This document shows positions 22,273 through 33,152 of a stretch of 64,000 nt of DNA, piece by piece. Position 1 is the stretch's first letter; each line of letters starts with the position of its first letter. The stretch covers positions 617,642,476 through 617,706,475 of the forward strand of contig NC_081408.1 of assembly GCF_030272615.1 (NCBI RefSeq), read 5' to 3'. Origin of the DNA: Cryptomeria japonica. Its lineage: Eukaryota; Streptophyta; Pinopsida; Cupressales; Cupressaceae. Under the pieces are notes generated by a model. That model had not been told where the DNA came from, made no database searches, and saw only the letters and a list, made by a program, of their open reading frames with translations. Made by a program: the position numbers and the translations under genes.

Positions 22273-25200
22273 ATGGAGCCTCATTTGGGTAACTTCTTTA
22301 ATGAGGATCATGCTAATTCTTCTCATCCTAATCATGTGTCCATTGTTGGATCTCATGATGAAGAAGAAGCTTTAACTAGGGTTTCTTTAGATCAACTTTC
22401 TACATTGGATAATCAATTTGATAACTTTCAACAATGGATGTGCCAAGAATATCCTAATAGTGAATCTCTTCTATTAATTTAAGGTCTTAAGCACATGCTT
22501 CAGAGTGATAAGAATGGAATTGATATATTGTGTGGCATTGCACATATTATTGATTCTAATGTCATGCCTACCAAGAGTTGTACCAAAACCCTAGGTTATT
22601 CACAACCTTCAACACAAGTCAATTCCTCTATTCCTTTGACAAATCCTATGACTAGTATTCCTACTTTCACATCTAACATTATGACTACTTCAACTCAAAA
22701 TGTCATTCCTACAACCATAGGTCATGGGGGAAATCACTCTTCTTCATTTAATCCTTCATCGATACCTATGTCTTCCATGAGTATTCCTATTATTCCTCAA
22801 CCAATCTGTGTGACACAAGGGGGAAATTCCTTCAACAACTTTATTCCTCCTTTAAGTGTCCCTTTTCCTACCCAATCATCACCAATTCCTACTTATCATA
22901 GTGTCCCATCACCTTATTCTTAGTACATTCCTTCTCTCAATAACATTACACCACCTTTTCAATCACCTATGTCTAACATGAATTCTTCTACCGAAATGAC
23001 AATTAACAATCTTTCTCAAACTATGTCTTCTTTACAACAACAAATTGCTTCCATGAGTCAATCCAAGTTTAGTGTGTCCACCTTTGATGTTGTGAGCCTA
23101 CTTTCTCTTGATATTGTTAAAGTTGTGCCACTTAAACATGTGGATATCCTTCAATTGGAACTATATAATGGAATAGGTAATCCTCTTATGCATGCCAAAA
23201 CATTTCAAACCTTTTGTACTGATTTTGCTTATGATCAATGATTGCTTGCAAAACTAGTTACAAGAACACTAAGAGATAAGGTGTTACAATTGTATTTCTC
23301 TCTGCCTTCTTATTCTATCACTTCCTTTCAACAACTAGAAAATGATTTCATCCAATAATTTCAAAACAACATTGGTCCTAAAATCACTTTGACTGATTTA
23401 ATGCATTATAAACAAGGTGTTGAAGAAAAAGATATTGATTTCATTGGTAGATATAAGCATTTGTGTGCTCAAATTTCTTTTCATGTTCCTGATAATGATA
23501 TTCAAATAATTTTTTATTTCTAATTTACAAAAAGATATAAGGGAAAAGCTTCTTTTGTCTGAGTTTACTTCCTTTCTGTAGTTGTATGCAACACCACAAT
23601 TATCAACTGGTCACGAGTCAAATGGAGCAATCCACTCCTATGGCGCCGAGTGATAAGGGGGAGAGTGTTCAACAACCGTTTGCAAAGTTCAAACCAACAA
23701 AAAGCTTCATCAAGTTCAATGATCCAATCAACAACAACCATGTGAATGCTACAACAGGTGTGCCTCCTATTTCTAAATTTTTCCAAAGAGAAAGACAATT
23801 TACTCCTTTGAATGAATCTCTGCATAGTATTATGTCTCAGTTATTGCATAGAAATGTTATCAAACTTCCTCCTATAAAACAAGTCGATCCTTCCAAACTT
23901 GCATCTCCTTATTTTGATAACAATTCCTTTTTCCAATTTCATCATCAACCTGGTCATGATACTGAGAAATGTTTTGCATTGAAAAATAAGGTTCAAGACT
24001 TGATTGATAATAATACTATATCTGTGGTAGGTGTGAATGATAAAGGGAATAAAAAAAATAGCTCCTCCTAATCAAAATCTTAATATTTTCACTAATCCGT
24101 TGCCATCTCATACCTCTAACGTTATTGAGATTGTACCTAATTCTCTCACTTCTGAAGAATTCACCTCTATGGCTCCAAACTTGGTTAATATTGTAGAAAC
24201 ACAAGATATGCCTAAGGATCCTTGTATTACATTTGACCCTAGTGAGACCATTAGAGCACCCGATGGCCCTTTATACATAGTTGCAAAGTTTAAGGATATC
24301 CCTTGCCATGGTGCCCCGATTGATCCCTCTTGCATGGTTAATGGCATAAATAAAGAGTATCTTTTCACTTTACAATTCCATAGACCACTATATTATGCTT
24401 CTAATGTAGTTGTGAAGTTATTTGATTGTTTCTCTTGTCCTACCATTGGTTCTATCACCCTTCCTATTGAAATTCATAATAAATCCTTGGATGTTGACTT
24501 TGTTATCATACCTTCTAAGCAATTCCGTGTGAAGTTGGGCTATCCTTGGCTATATTCCATGAAGGCTATTTCTTATCCAATCCACAAGTGTCCTAAATTT
24601 CCTCACAATGGAGAAATCATAAACGTGAACCATATCTTATTTCGTCCATCTAAAAGAAGCCCTGGTGATCCTCTTACGCATGCCAAAACATTTCAAACCT
24701 TTTGTACTAATTTTGCTTATGATCTATGATTTCTTGCAAAACTATTTACAAGAACACTAAGAGATAAGGCCTTGCAATGGTATTGCTCTTTGCCTTCTTA
24801 TTCTATCACTTCCTTTCAACAACTGGAAAATGCTTTCATCCAATAGTTTCGAAACAACATTGGTCCTAGAATCACTTTGACTGATTTAATGCATTGTAAA
24901 CAAGGTGTTAAAGAAAAATATATTGATTTCATTGGTAGATATAAGAATTTGTGTTCTCAAATTTCTTTTCATGTTCTTGATAATGACATTCAAAGAATTT
25001 TTTATTTCTAATTTACAAAAAGGTATAAGGGAAAAGCTTCTTTTGTCTAAGTTTACTTCTTTTCTACAGTTGTGTGCAACACTCCACAATTATCAATTGG
25101 TCATGAGTCAAATGGAGCAATCCACTCCTATGGCTTTGAGTGATAAGGGGGAGAGTGTTCAACAATTGTTTGCGAAGTTCAAACCAACAAAAAGCTTCAT

Positions 25201-26829
25201 CAAGTTCAAGGATCCAATCAACAACAACCATGTGAATGCTACAATAGTTGTGCCTCCTATTTCTAAAGTTTTCCAAAGAGAAAGACAATTTACTCCTTTG
25301 AATGAATCTCTGCATAGTATTATGTCTCAGTTATTGCATAAAAATGTTATCAAACTTCCTCCTATAAAACAAGTCGATCCTTCCAAACTTGCATCTCCTT
25401 ATTTTGATAACAATTCCTTTTGCCAATTTCATCATCAACCTGGTCATGATACTGAGAAATGTTTTGCATTGAAAAATAAGGTTCAAGACTTGATTGATAA
25501 TAATACTATATCTGTGGCAGGTGTGAATGATAAAGGGAATAAAAAAAATAGCTCCTCCTAATCAAAATCTTAAGATTTTCACTGATCCCTTGCCAGCTCA
25601 TACCTCTAATGTTATTGAGATTGTACCTAATTCTCTCACTTCTGAAGAATTCACCTCTATGGCTCCAAACTTGGTTAATATGGTAGAAACACAAGACATG
25701 CCTAAGGTTCCTTGTATTACATTTTACCCTAGTGAGACCATTAGAGCACCCAATGACCCTTTATACATAGTTGCAAAGGTTAAGGATATCCATTGCCATG
25801 GTGCCCTGATTGATCCCTCTTGCATGGTTAATGTCATAAATAAAGAGTATCTTTTCACTTTACAATTGCATAAACCACTATATGATGCTTCTAATGTAGT
25901 TGTGAAGTTATTTGATGGTTTCTCTTGTCCTACCATTGGTTCTATCACCCTTCCTATTGAAATTCATAATAAATCCTTGGATGTTGACTTTGTTATCATA
26001 CCTTCTTCTAAGCAATTCTGTGTGAAGTTGGGCTATCCTTGGCTATCTTCTATGAAGGCTATTTCTTCTCCAATCCACAAGTGTGTTAAATTTCCTATCA
26101 ATGGAGAAATCATAAACGTGAACCATATCTTATTTCGTCCATCTGAAAGAAGACTTGGTGTTCCTATTGATCTCTTTTTGCCAAAATAATTTCAATCTCT
26201 TCCATCAAGGAGCGATGCCCTTTTTCAATCTTATAAAAAATGGAAGAATGATATGATATTATCCTTAAGTCAACCTAGATCACCAATGCTTGACATTCCT
26301 ATTATTCTTCAAGATGAGCTTCTTCCTCTCTCGGACATAACTAATCTCCCTCCTAAGGCAAATTGTCAACCTGCTCCTATGGATGTGACTTTACCTTCTC
26401 TTAAGGTGAACAACAATATTCCTCCTAAGGTTAGACCTATACCTCCTCCTCATGATGGACTTGGTCTCCTTCCTACACCTAATATTCCTCCTTTCTATGG
26501 TGCAGTTCCACCTCTTTCCTCTTATCGAGAGAAGAGTCCTGCTTCTCCTATTCTTCAACCAAACAGACCTCAACCTAAACCTTCAACTATCAAGGAGATA
26601 AACGTTCCTAATTTTTCAAGTGTTCCTCCTCCTTCCTAGCCTTCCACTATGACTTGATGGAATCATTGTGTGAGAGAATACCGATGAAGATGTCATGTTC
26701 AAGCTTGTGAAGCTATCGCTCAAAATACTCAATATCCTTAGACTCCAATAGTTGACATGATTCCCTTTTCTCCTAATCAAGATGTTCAATCGACATCTCC
26801 AAATCATAATTTTCATAAAACATGTGATG
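22273..26829 (+). pseudogene. Element A gag and protease-like region, internally duplicated
   Basis: The start is ATG at 22273 (MEPHLGNFFNEDH), with an in-frame alternative at 22183. A Pro/Ser/Thr-rich spacer (22495-22920) precedes a gag core with HAKTFQTFCTDFAYD and SFQQLENDFIQ, then a nucleocapsid-like FHHQPGHDTEKCFALKN. Next is a protease-shaped segment with ALIDPSCMVNVI, where Asp is followed by Pro-Ser instead of Ser/Thr-Gly, so proteolysis is doubtful. A Pro-rich tail reaches 26638. The gag-protease part occurs twice. Stops and frameshifts are present (22480, 22921, 23241, about 23520, 24069). B cuts the frame at 26830. Confidence 0.7.
23176..26151 (+). repeat. 1,488-bp tandem duplication within element A gag
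   Basis: Copy 1 is 23176-24663 and copy 2 is 24664-26151. The junction is at a GGT shared by both ends (GGTAATCC and GGTGATCC). I count 6 differences in about 110 aligned bases of the protease segment, so the duplication is not recent. Both copies carry matching frames through gag, the FHHQPGHDTEKC motif and the protease-like part. Confidence 0.85.
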
Positions 26830-27157
26830 GTTTTTGTCGCATAGGAAATAGGAAATCATCACAAGCAAATATCAACATACTAATCATTAGCTCAATTGCA
26901 ATGATCTATCCTAAACACATTCAATAGAGACATGAAATAAAAACATTCAAAAACTAGAAATTAAGCAAACCAAAGGTATGATTTGAATGCTCCTTCATGC
27001 GGCTCCATTGTTCTTCTTTCCTCTTCAAATAGTTTGGTTGTGGATCTCACCTACAAGTGCACATACATGATTGAAAGCAAGTAGACAAGATTATTGATCA
27101 AGAGTACTAGAAATTCGGTAGTCTGATTACCAATTATCTTTGATTGATGAAGATCAT

Positions 27158-27168
27158 CCAATTTATAG
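27158..27168 (-). promoter_or_regulatory. TATA box of the B 3' LTR
   Basis: The minus strand reads CTATAAATTGG about 1.14 kb from the LTR start, leaving ~330 bp for R-U5. The same string is kept in the 5' LTR (38280-38290), and a near match is in the P LTR. Confidence 0.5.
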
Positions 27169-27749
27169 AAGAATTGGAGAGATGACAAGATTAGCATGAT
27201 TCAATTCAAATGGAAATTGCAAATCAATTATGTCAATTATGACAAATTATGACAAATTATGCACTTTCTATGCAAAATTTGTTGATTGATAATTTATGAC
27301 AAATTATGACAACTTCTATGTCAAAATTGATTGATTGTCAATTATGACAAATTTATGACAAATTGACATGTCATTTCCATGAATTTAGGAGAGAAATAGG
27401 AGGAAATTGAAATTAGGTAAATTAATTAATAATTTGTCATTTATTAATTAATTCACAAAGAGGAATAACTAGCCAATTAAATGAACATTTAATTGCCATG
27501 AGAAGACTTAGGATAAATAAACAATTTATTAATCCTAAAGGAAGAAATGACACACACAAGGTTAAATGATTAAATCATGAAACCCTAGAAGATGAATTAG
27601 GTCTTGATGAAAGATAATTGACTTGATCATGATTTGATTTTGGATTGATAAATGACCAATGTGATAAATGATTTGATTAAGAAAATGCGCCAATTGACGA
27701 GGAACAATTACAAATTGATCCAAATTGACATATTTGAGACAAACAACGA

Positions 27750-28015
27750 TCGATGACAAATCGATCGCAAAATGACAAGATCGAACAAGATGACAAGAGT
27801 TGATGATAAATAGATTGCAAAATGACAGGATTGAAAATGACCATGATCAATGACGAATTGATCACAAAATGACAAGATCGAACATGACAACGACCGATGA
27901 CAAATCGATCGTTAAACGACAAGATTGAAGGATTGATGATAAATCGATCGCCAGATGACAAGATTGATAAGAGGAAAATGATCGATGACAAATTGATCGC
28001 AAGATCGATAGGAGG
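27750..28015. repeat. ~40-53-bp tandem repeat in the B LTR (U3 side)
   Basis: Six diverged units of GATGACAAATCGATCG followed by an AAAATGACAAGATCGA-like block start near 27752, 27802, 27848, 27896, 27935 and 27984. The palindromic ATCGAT(CG) core is kept in several. The same array is in the 5' LTR at about 38915-39180. It lies upstream of the TATA box on the minus strand, where enhancer-type repeats would be expected. Confidence 0.6.
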
Positions 28016-28306
28016 ACAAAACCCTACATAGGATTGATGATGTCCAAAATGATGACAAATAAGCACGCACATTGATGCAATAGGATAAGATCGATTAAAA
28101 TCATGACTGGATAGTGTTGTCGACAAGACCAAATTCGAGAGCGAGATAAATGAAGAATGTAGAAGAATGACTCAATGTTTGCAAATGATAAAAACCAAGT
28201 ACGAATCATAGGAGAAATGTTAATGTGACGCAAAAACCTAAAATGAGGCAATGCGCAAATGTTAAAGTATGACTCCGCAAGCGTTGACCATTTTTAGGTG
28301 TCTACA

Positions 28307-28322
28307 TTTTGCCCCTCTTTGA
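28307..28322 (-). other. Polypurine tract of element B
   Basis: The minus strand reads AAAGAGGGGCAAAA directly before the LTR start TGTAGACACC. It is nearly identical to the tract of element P. Confidence 0.75.
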
Positions 28323-28837
28323 GACAATGTGATTTTAAGCATTGTTTAAAAGGACAATAATGAAACTGCCCCAGACAATAATAATGATATATGCATGCCC
28401 CCTCGAGGAATTGGCCGGAAACATGTAGAAAATAGGCCAATTGATCGATAAAAAGGATAGGATCGAATGGACTGACAATCGGATACCGGATGCATGAAGG
28501 ACAAGCAATTGAAGATGCAAAAGACCGCGACCCACATCAGATGAAGAGAGTGCATATCCATCTATGCACTGACAAAGATCTATAAATGAGGCCAAGAGAG
28601 TGAAAAAGTGCTCATTTGTACTAGCCAAGGAGGAGAATTTGTTGCTCTGGACAAGAACACTTGCAGAGAGATGGTGAACATTACAATGGCGGATCACCTC
28701 GGGGAATGTGTACACACATTCAGACAACCGAACGACGCAGGAGTAGCGGTATGGATCGCAAATACCCATGTTTTCAATTTCATGAATTGTGATTGCTTGC
28801 GGGACATTGCGGGGCCCACAGGGGATACAGAAAAGGA

Positions 28838-28962
28838 CTCTTGTGCTTGTGTAGGGCGAATCCTGTGCTTGTGTAGGGTCTTCTGCACTTGTGTAGGGAG
28901 ACACAGTTGCAGGTTACCTAACACAGGTGCAGGTTACCTTACACAGGCGCAATTGTGCAATG
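28838..28962. repeat. Iterated ACACAGGCGCA-type motif, 3' side of B
   Basis: Three copies of a TGTGCTTGTGTAGG-type word (the motif on the minus strand) are followed by three plus-strand copies resembling ACACAGGTGCAGGTTACC, at roughly 20-bp steps. The two groups face each other. A related cluster sits next to the other LTR at 37720-37830. Confidence 0.6.
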
Positions 28963-29125
28963 CAAACCCTAATTTTGGTCAAAATGATATGCCAATGATC
29001 CGGAAAAAGGGGACAAGGTTAGAATAGGTCAAATTAGATGAAAAACACCCTGATTAGACATGAAAATGAGGAAATGCAACTCGTAGGAGCAAACCCTAAA
29101 ACTAACAAAATTTGCCCCAATTGTG

Positions 29126-30931
29126 ATGCAGAGTCGACAGTATCCGTTGATCACATGGGAAAACCAACCAGGTTGCTTTATGCTACGACATAGACTCAGG
29201 AGCATAGAGAGAGATACCTTAGTAGGACTTGGGATATACTATGTCACATTCATGCCCGAGATTAGGGCAAACACAGGACTGCTTACCGCATTGGCAGAGC
29301 AATGGCATTCAGAGACTTCCTCCTTCCATCTGGCGACTGGAGAGGCGACGGTGACACTGGAGGATGTATGGCATATCCTCCACATTCCGATTCATGGAGA
29401 GATGATAGAGTATGACCCAGTGATAGGGAGAGACACACTGTGCAGATTGTTTGAGTGCAACGCAGATGAGTTGGATATCGTCGAGAGGGAGATTGGCTGG
29501 GAGACTATGGCATCAGAGTATGATCGACGATATGTGGTTATAGCCATGGTGATAGCATGTCTACTAGCAGGAGACAGACAAGGACATGGATTCCCTATTG
29601 GATGGGGAAGAGTGCTAGAGCGGATGGCGACAGAGGGGATAGTCTATGCATGGGGACCATGTGTACTGGCTATGCTGTATTTTTAGTTGCATCAGATAAC
29701 ATATCAGGGAGTGCAGATGTTGAGCTGTGGAGTCACATTGCTACAGGTATGGGCATTTGAGCACATATCCATATGTCGACCGATTACAGATAGATAGGTA
29801 GTACCACACCGACCATATGTGTATTGCTATGGGGGAGCATTGAGACAGGGTCCTTTTGGATATATATTGTATTGGCGACATGAGCTAGACAGATTGAGAG
29901 AGTTCATATGGAGGCCATATCGTGATTGCTCGGGATGGTCAAATGACAGTGAGGAGTTACCATATTGTAGATAGGAGAGGTACCTGATTGGGCAACCAGT
30001 GAATCGCCAGAGAGTGATTGAGTTGTACCTGCCAGAGAGAGTCAGACGATAGTTTGGAGAGAGGCAGGATGTACCTAGGAGGACTGCACACTTTGCTCGA
30101 TCTCACAGAGAGACAAGTCAGTGGGGGAGTATGATTCAGCCACACATAGCATATGCGGACTTCTCACAGCTATAGTAGAGACAGTGGGATTGGAGATCAG
30201 ATGTGGCAGACGCCAGGACGACAGATGAGTATGATAGATGGTTTGCACGATGGCGGCCAGTGCCATTGACAGATCCGGATATTCCAGTACTGAGGCGATA
30301 GGAGGACTTCCCACTCACAAGAGAGGAGGAGGGAGATGATGAGGATGAGGAGGATGAGGATGGGGATGAGGATGATGGAGGGGATGAGGATAGAGATGAG
30401 GATGGCGGGGATGATGAGGACAAAGATGAGGATGGGGAGCAGGAGGCATTACAGGACATACCCATAGAGACAGCTAGGACAAAGGAGATGGAGATATTCA
30501 GGGCTACCATAGCGAGTCAACAGGATCACATTACGACTTTAGAGAGAGAGCATGATCAGTTCAGAGTGGAGATAGCTAGACTCACAGCGGCTCGAGATGT
30601 AGTGATGGCTCAGGCACAGCGAGAGGAATAGAGAGTCACTGAGTATATTGGGTTGATTCAGGATGCCAGTGTACGGGAGCTAGGACAAATGTTGGTAGAG
30701 ACCGGAGAGGAGATACGCCATTAGAGGACACTATATGAGAGTGTAGTTCCACCAGAGCAAAGAGCACCTTCATATCGGGCACGATCAAGGACAGAGAGCA
30801 GGGCACGCTCTCAGAGGTCATTGAGTAGCATGGAGGTGAGTGGACCTATGAGACCACCATAGCCAGGACCAGGAGGGACATCATCTGCAAGACCTTGCAA
30901 GGATGAGGAGGACAGAGGGAGCACCCAATGA
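29126..30931 (+). pseudogene. Plant mobile domain (PMD) protein gene, antisense in B
   Basis: From ATG 29126 to TGA 30931 the frame holds for 602 codons without any indel. It is broken only by ten TAG codons (the first after CVLAMLYF at 29684-29686; two adjacent in SQLxxRQW). The N-terminal ~190 residues carry plant-mobile-domain features: LLTALAEQWHSETSSFHL and ATVTLEDVWHILHIPIHG. A central part has WRHELDRLREFIWRPY. The C-terminus has an Asp/Glu tract (30316-30447), a coiled-coil stretch with EMEIFRATIASQQDH, and an Arg/Ser-rich tail. This family (PMD, aminotransferase-like) occurs in plant genes and in transposable elements. It runs opposite to the B transcript. A GTG at 29123 is the upstream alternative start; I prefer the ATG. 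Confidence 0.8.
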
Positions 30932-33152
30932 CAGAGGCACGTGCTCCTTAGACAGATAGTGGACATTATGTATTTTGACATTTTGTAGTCAGCCTGCGGG
31001 CCATACTTAGGACAAACAGTCTGATTTTATACTCCAATATTAGTGTGACATATGATATGATATGCATCGATATGATGAGATGCAAATGACTTATGTGATT
31101 TTCCCTGTATGGAGGACTTATGCACTATTTATGTACCTTTTTGGAATATGTATGGATGTATATATTTTTTTGCTTATGCATTTTTGATGCATTTATAATA
31201 TGAAATGGATAAGATGCTTGATATGATGCGAATGTAATGCGAATGTACTAACCAAATGGATGCAGGATGCAGCATATGTGTGCAGGGAAATCAGAGCACT
31301 AAACTGAACTGACTATCCAAACTGACGAAAGAAATGTTAGTAAGAAGAAAATGAGACAAAAGATAGTTAAAGATGAAGAAAACTTGCTTTCAGTAATGTA
31401 CTTTGTAGGTGAGAACCTTTATTTTGATATAGCAAAATGGATGCGTAGCATCATGGCATTGAAGGCCAAAGCTGAAATGCAACCCTTTTTGCAAAAGACA
31501 GACACATCACAAACAAACAACAATCACAATCAAGAAAAGAAAAGGACCATGATCCATCTCGGTCACTCTAAATCACTCAGTGACATCATCAAGCAACATA
31601 GGAACATGACCGAAGCCAAAGATAAATCAATAAAAAGATAAGATGCACAAATTCCAACAAATCAAACAAACATCTTGATCGTCATTGTCAAAAGTTGAAA
31701 GTGCGGATAGGACGATCATGCTGTCTGGTTTCAGGGAATGTGGTACCCCGTCTAAGACAGGACATAGTCTGGTTTCGAGTATACCACACCCTGTACAAGA
31801 CCCATGATATTAGTGACAAAGACAAATGATATTGATGGTAACATTCTATTGATATGACAATTTTGATCAGTTTGAATGTCTGGTTTGATGGAAAAAGTTT
31901 ATCTATTAATGCATGATTTCATTAAAGCACAGTGTGCAATTGCGTGTCATTGGATGTATGCTCAGTGATCTGTCTATGCACAAAGGGGATCCTTTATTGC
32001 AAAATGCTTGTTTTTGGATTTTAATGTTTTGAAAATATTTTTGTTCATTTTTTTCAGGACTTTTTATGATTTTTAGGGATTTTCATTTTTCAGTTTTTTT
32101 TAAGATATTTTTTCAGGACATTTTTCAATTTTTTTATGATCTTTTTCCAGGACATTTTTCAATTTTTATGAGATTTTGCCCCCAGTGTCTAGCAAGGCAA
32201 GGAATATGACAGGTGAATAAATAGGCTTGCTGAAATGATGGATAGAGGGAAGACAAAGACCTTCTATCATGGAGACAATACATATGCAATTTCCAAGGGC
32301 TATTACGTGATGGGACAAGAGACTGGATATGACAATGTAAAGCAGGAAGATGGCATGAGGGACATGTCAAGAGGTTTTTGAAAATAGGTTTTGCATTTCA
32401 CGTCTTTATGTCAGATCAAGATCAAGGGATAGAAAGAGTGTATGGATAGTGATAAGATATGGATAGGATAAGCAAGACCAAGAATGGATAAGGGACATGG
32501 ACTGAAGGTCGGGATAGGCTAAGGGATAGTGGTAGAAAGTTGCAATAAGATAGGGAATATGGATGAAAAGTTATAATAAGCAAATGGATAAATGACCAAA
32601 AGCTATGATGGACTAAAAGCTACAAACAAGATGCATGATGCTCATGATGATCCTCAGCCTTGTCAAGATCAAAGGTGGAAAGGGAAAATGGACATTAGGG
32701 ACAATAGGATATGAAGGGTAATGACAGGGGTTTGATAGGATAATGGAACAATGAAGGACAAAAGGATATGATAGGATAAAACCTGCCCCCAAGTGTGGTG
32801 TGCAAGAAGTTCATAAATTATGCATGATGCCTGTTTGCCAGGTTTTCACCAGTGGACGAATTATTTTTGCTTTACTTTTTTCTTTCTTTTTTTTCTCTTT
32901 TTTTTTTTTTTTGATTTTTTCAATAGAAGATGGACACATGATAGGGGATGGAAGAAGGACTCAAGCATCTTTTTGTTTGGATAGTAGCCTTGAAATAAAT
33001 GGACCATGACCTTTAAAAGTATGCTCAAAGACGTTGGTAGGATAAGGACATGGAAAATGAGATGAAACTAAGGCGAGGATTTATGCAAAGGATGGGACCA
33101 AAGGGATGGAAGGATGGAAAATATGCATTGGATAATGGATAGGGTATTGGAA
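30932..33152. other. Element B internal non-coding stretch
   Basis: No gene is supported. It contains a T-rich stretch (32030-32170) with three TTTTTCAGGACATTTTT-like repeats, a purine-biased part with many GGATA and GGAT words (32400-33150), and a T tract (about 32878-32912). The bias mirrors the pyrimidine-rich interior of element P on the opposite strand. Confidence 0.5.

Larger units (their letters stand above)
26835..28306 (-). repeat. Element B 3' LTR
   Basis: 1,472 bp, edges fixed by the duplication GTTTT and the right-hand copy. It lacks a ~45-bp AT-rich segment found at 38536-38586. It contains a TATA box (27158-27168) and a tandem repeat with ATCGATCG cores (27750-28015). Confidence 0.9.

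Noticed and set aside
30136-30510. 124-aa Ser-rich minus frame
   Set aside because: It is the antisense of the Asp/Glu tract of the mobile-domain gene.
29126-30931. Idea that TAG is read as an amino acid in this gene
   Set aside because: Nuclear plant genomes use the standard code; CAG-to-TAG change in methylated DNA explains the pattern more simply.
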